In this document: positions 31,495 through 32,301 of the stretch, in pieces
Layout: the number at the start of each line of letters is the position of its first letter
How positions within the stretch are numbered: position 1 is the stretch's first letter
Notes under the pieces: model-generated
What the model was told of the DNA's origin: nothing
Seen by the model: only the letters and a program-made list of their open reading frames with translations
Databases searched by the model: none
Translations under genes and position numbers: made by a program
From: Streptococcus suis
GTDB taxonomy: Bacteria > Bacillota > Bacilli > Lactobacillales > Streptococcaceae
Reading direction: 5' to 3'
Length of the DNA: 32,301 nt
Assembly: GCF_002960425.1 (NCBI RefSeq)
Contig: NZ_POIZ01000021.1
Location: 1-32,301, forward strand

Positions 31495-32155
31495 TAAGCG
31501 CTATCCTGTGACCAATGCCTTGTTGGCAGTCACGGCTCTTGTTTTTCTTTTGATACAAGTGTTTCGATTTGGGCAGACCACTACAGCCTATACGATTTAT
31601 GAATTTGGTGGTATGTATGGTGAAGTGGTGCGGTATGATCCGACTCAGTTGTGGCGCTTGATTTCTCCTATCTTTGTCCACATTGGTTGGGAACATTTTA
31701 TCTTTAACAGTATTACCTTACTTGGTTTGGGCTATCAGCTAGAGGGACTGTTTGGGCCTCGGCGCTTCTTTCTCCTTTATCTCTTGTCTGGTATTATGGG
31801 CAATCTTTTTGTCCTCTTCTTTACACCAGATGTGGTTGGCGCAGGTGCGTCGACCTCGCTCTTTGGTCTTTTTGCAGCTATGGCCCTTTTGAGGAAATTT
31901 AGTCGCAGCCCCTATCTACAGGTTCTTGGTCAACGATACATGGTCCTTTTGGGATTGAACTTGGTATTGGGTCTTTTCAATCCAACTATTAGTATGGCAG
32001 GGCATATTGGAGGAGCTATTGGAGGTTGTTTGGTCGTGATTTTCCTTCCACCTCTTGTGGAAAAAAATCTCTTTACAGGGAAACAGATTTTTTTCAGTTT
32101 TCTTGGCTATCTGGGATTGCTTGCCTTGTTATTAGGAATATTTTATCTGATATAA
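31478..32155 (+). CDS. Rhomboid-family intramembrane serine protease
   Basis: A polytopic protease of 225 residues with about six or seven hydrophobic segments. Seen: the conserved HIGWEHFIFNSITLLGLG (His73, Asn77), the catalytic serine in GAGASTSLFG (Ser125) and the catalytic histidine in MAGHIGGAIGG (His176). The usual GASG motif reads GAST here; the serine itself is kept. TTG at 31478 is the only start that keeps the N-terminal segment, and it has AAGGAG about ten bases upstream; it overlaps the cyclo-ligase gene. Substrates are unknown. Confidence 0.9.
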   Translation: MKNFFDKRYPVTNALLAVTALVFLLIQVFRFGQTTTAYTIYEFGGMYGEVVRYDPTQLWRLISPIFVHIGWEHFIFNSITLLGLGYQLEGLFGPRRFFLLYLLSGIMGNLFVLFFTPDVVGAGASTSLFGLFAAMALLRKFSRSPYLQVLGQRYMVLLGLNLVLGLFNPTISMAGHIGGAIGGCLVVIFLPPLVEKNLFTGKQIFFSFLGYLGLLALLLGIFYLI

Positions 32156-32190
32156 CGAGGCTGGGCAAAAACTAGCTTCTCGCATATAAA

Positions 32191-32225
32191 AAAACGAGCA
32201 ATTCCAATTAGGAGTTGCTCGTTTT
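32191..32225. terminator. Bidirectional terminator after the rhomboid gene
   Basis: AAAACGAGCAATTCC (32191-32205), loop AATTA, GGAGTTGCTCGTTTT (32211-32225). A 15-pair stem with one G-T pair and A/T runs on both sides. Confidence 0.8.
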
Positions 32226-32273
32226 CCATTTCATGCTTTATAATTATAATAACGACAAAACAACTAGAAAGGC

Positions 32274-32301
32274 ATGAAAATGTATAAACAGTATAACACA
32301 A
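32274..32301 (+). CDS. 5' end of a gene, possibly an IS transposase
   Basis: ATG at 32274 (or 32280) after an AGAAAGG site, reading MKMYKQYNT to the right edge. An MYKxYNxNQ-type beginning is known to me from IS1182-family transposases, so an insertion sequence may start just before this point. Only nine codons are visible; the family call is a weak inference. Confidence 0.4.

Overview
The window looks like a chromosome segment of a low-GC streptococcus, most probably Streptococcus suis or a close relative. This rests on gene content and protein style (an ula ascorbate operon with a PRD regulator, a small SRP RNA, streptococcal Pgi, Tkt and TadA, acetyl-type DAP synthesis genes) and on intergenic repeats of a streptococcal kind. 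I recognised this by eye; no database search was made. Almost everything lies on the + strand.

1-8.9 kb: a phospho-beta-glucoside locus. It encodes a GH4 and a GH1 6-phospho-beta-glycosidase, a MupG/DUF871 protein, a LicR-type PRD regulator, PTS EIIB, EIIA, a DUF3284 protein, EIIC and a 48-residue membrane protein. Two promoters carry a shared putative operator, and the same 30-base terminator hairpin stands at both ends of the locus. 8.9-14.3 kb: a convergent alpha/beta hydrolase, a WalR-like box, a repeat element, a secreted CHAP protein, a polar amino-acid (cystine-type) ABC transporter and a LacI-family regulator.

14.3-25.1 kb: the L-ascorbate system. EIIC-EIIB-EIIA (ulaABC) import and phosphorylate ascorbate. 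UlaG, the lactonase, opens ascorbate-6-P, then UlaD, UlaE and UlaF give D-xylulose-5-P. The next gene is transketolase, which uses that product. The ulaA and ulaG promoters share a 43-base element at the same distance from the -10 box, so they are very probably co-activated by the PRD regulator encoded between them (ulaR). A PsiE-like membrane protein sits in the locus.

25.1-32.3 kb: housekeeping genes. These are tadA (apparently leaderless), the SRP RNA, a small P-loop protein, pgi with an operator-like palindrome in its promoter, a metallophosphoesterase (apparently leaderless), dapH-dapL under a perfect CodY box, 5-formyl-THF cyclo-ligase, a rhomboid protease, and at the edge the first codons of what may be an IS transposase.

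I see no CRISPR array, tRNA, phage, toxin-antitoxin or defence system. The most interesting content is regulatory: matched operators, leaderless starts, structured intercistronic RNA and mobile repeats inside operons. No clearly undescribed system stands out. The best candidate for unexplained biology is the first locus, with its MupG-like protein, DUF3284 protein and tiny membrane protein.
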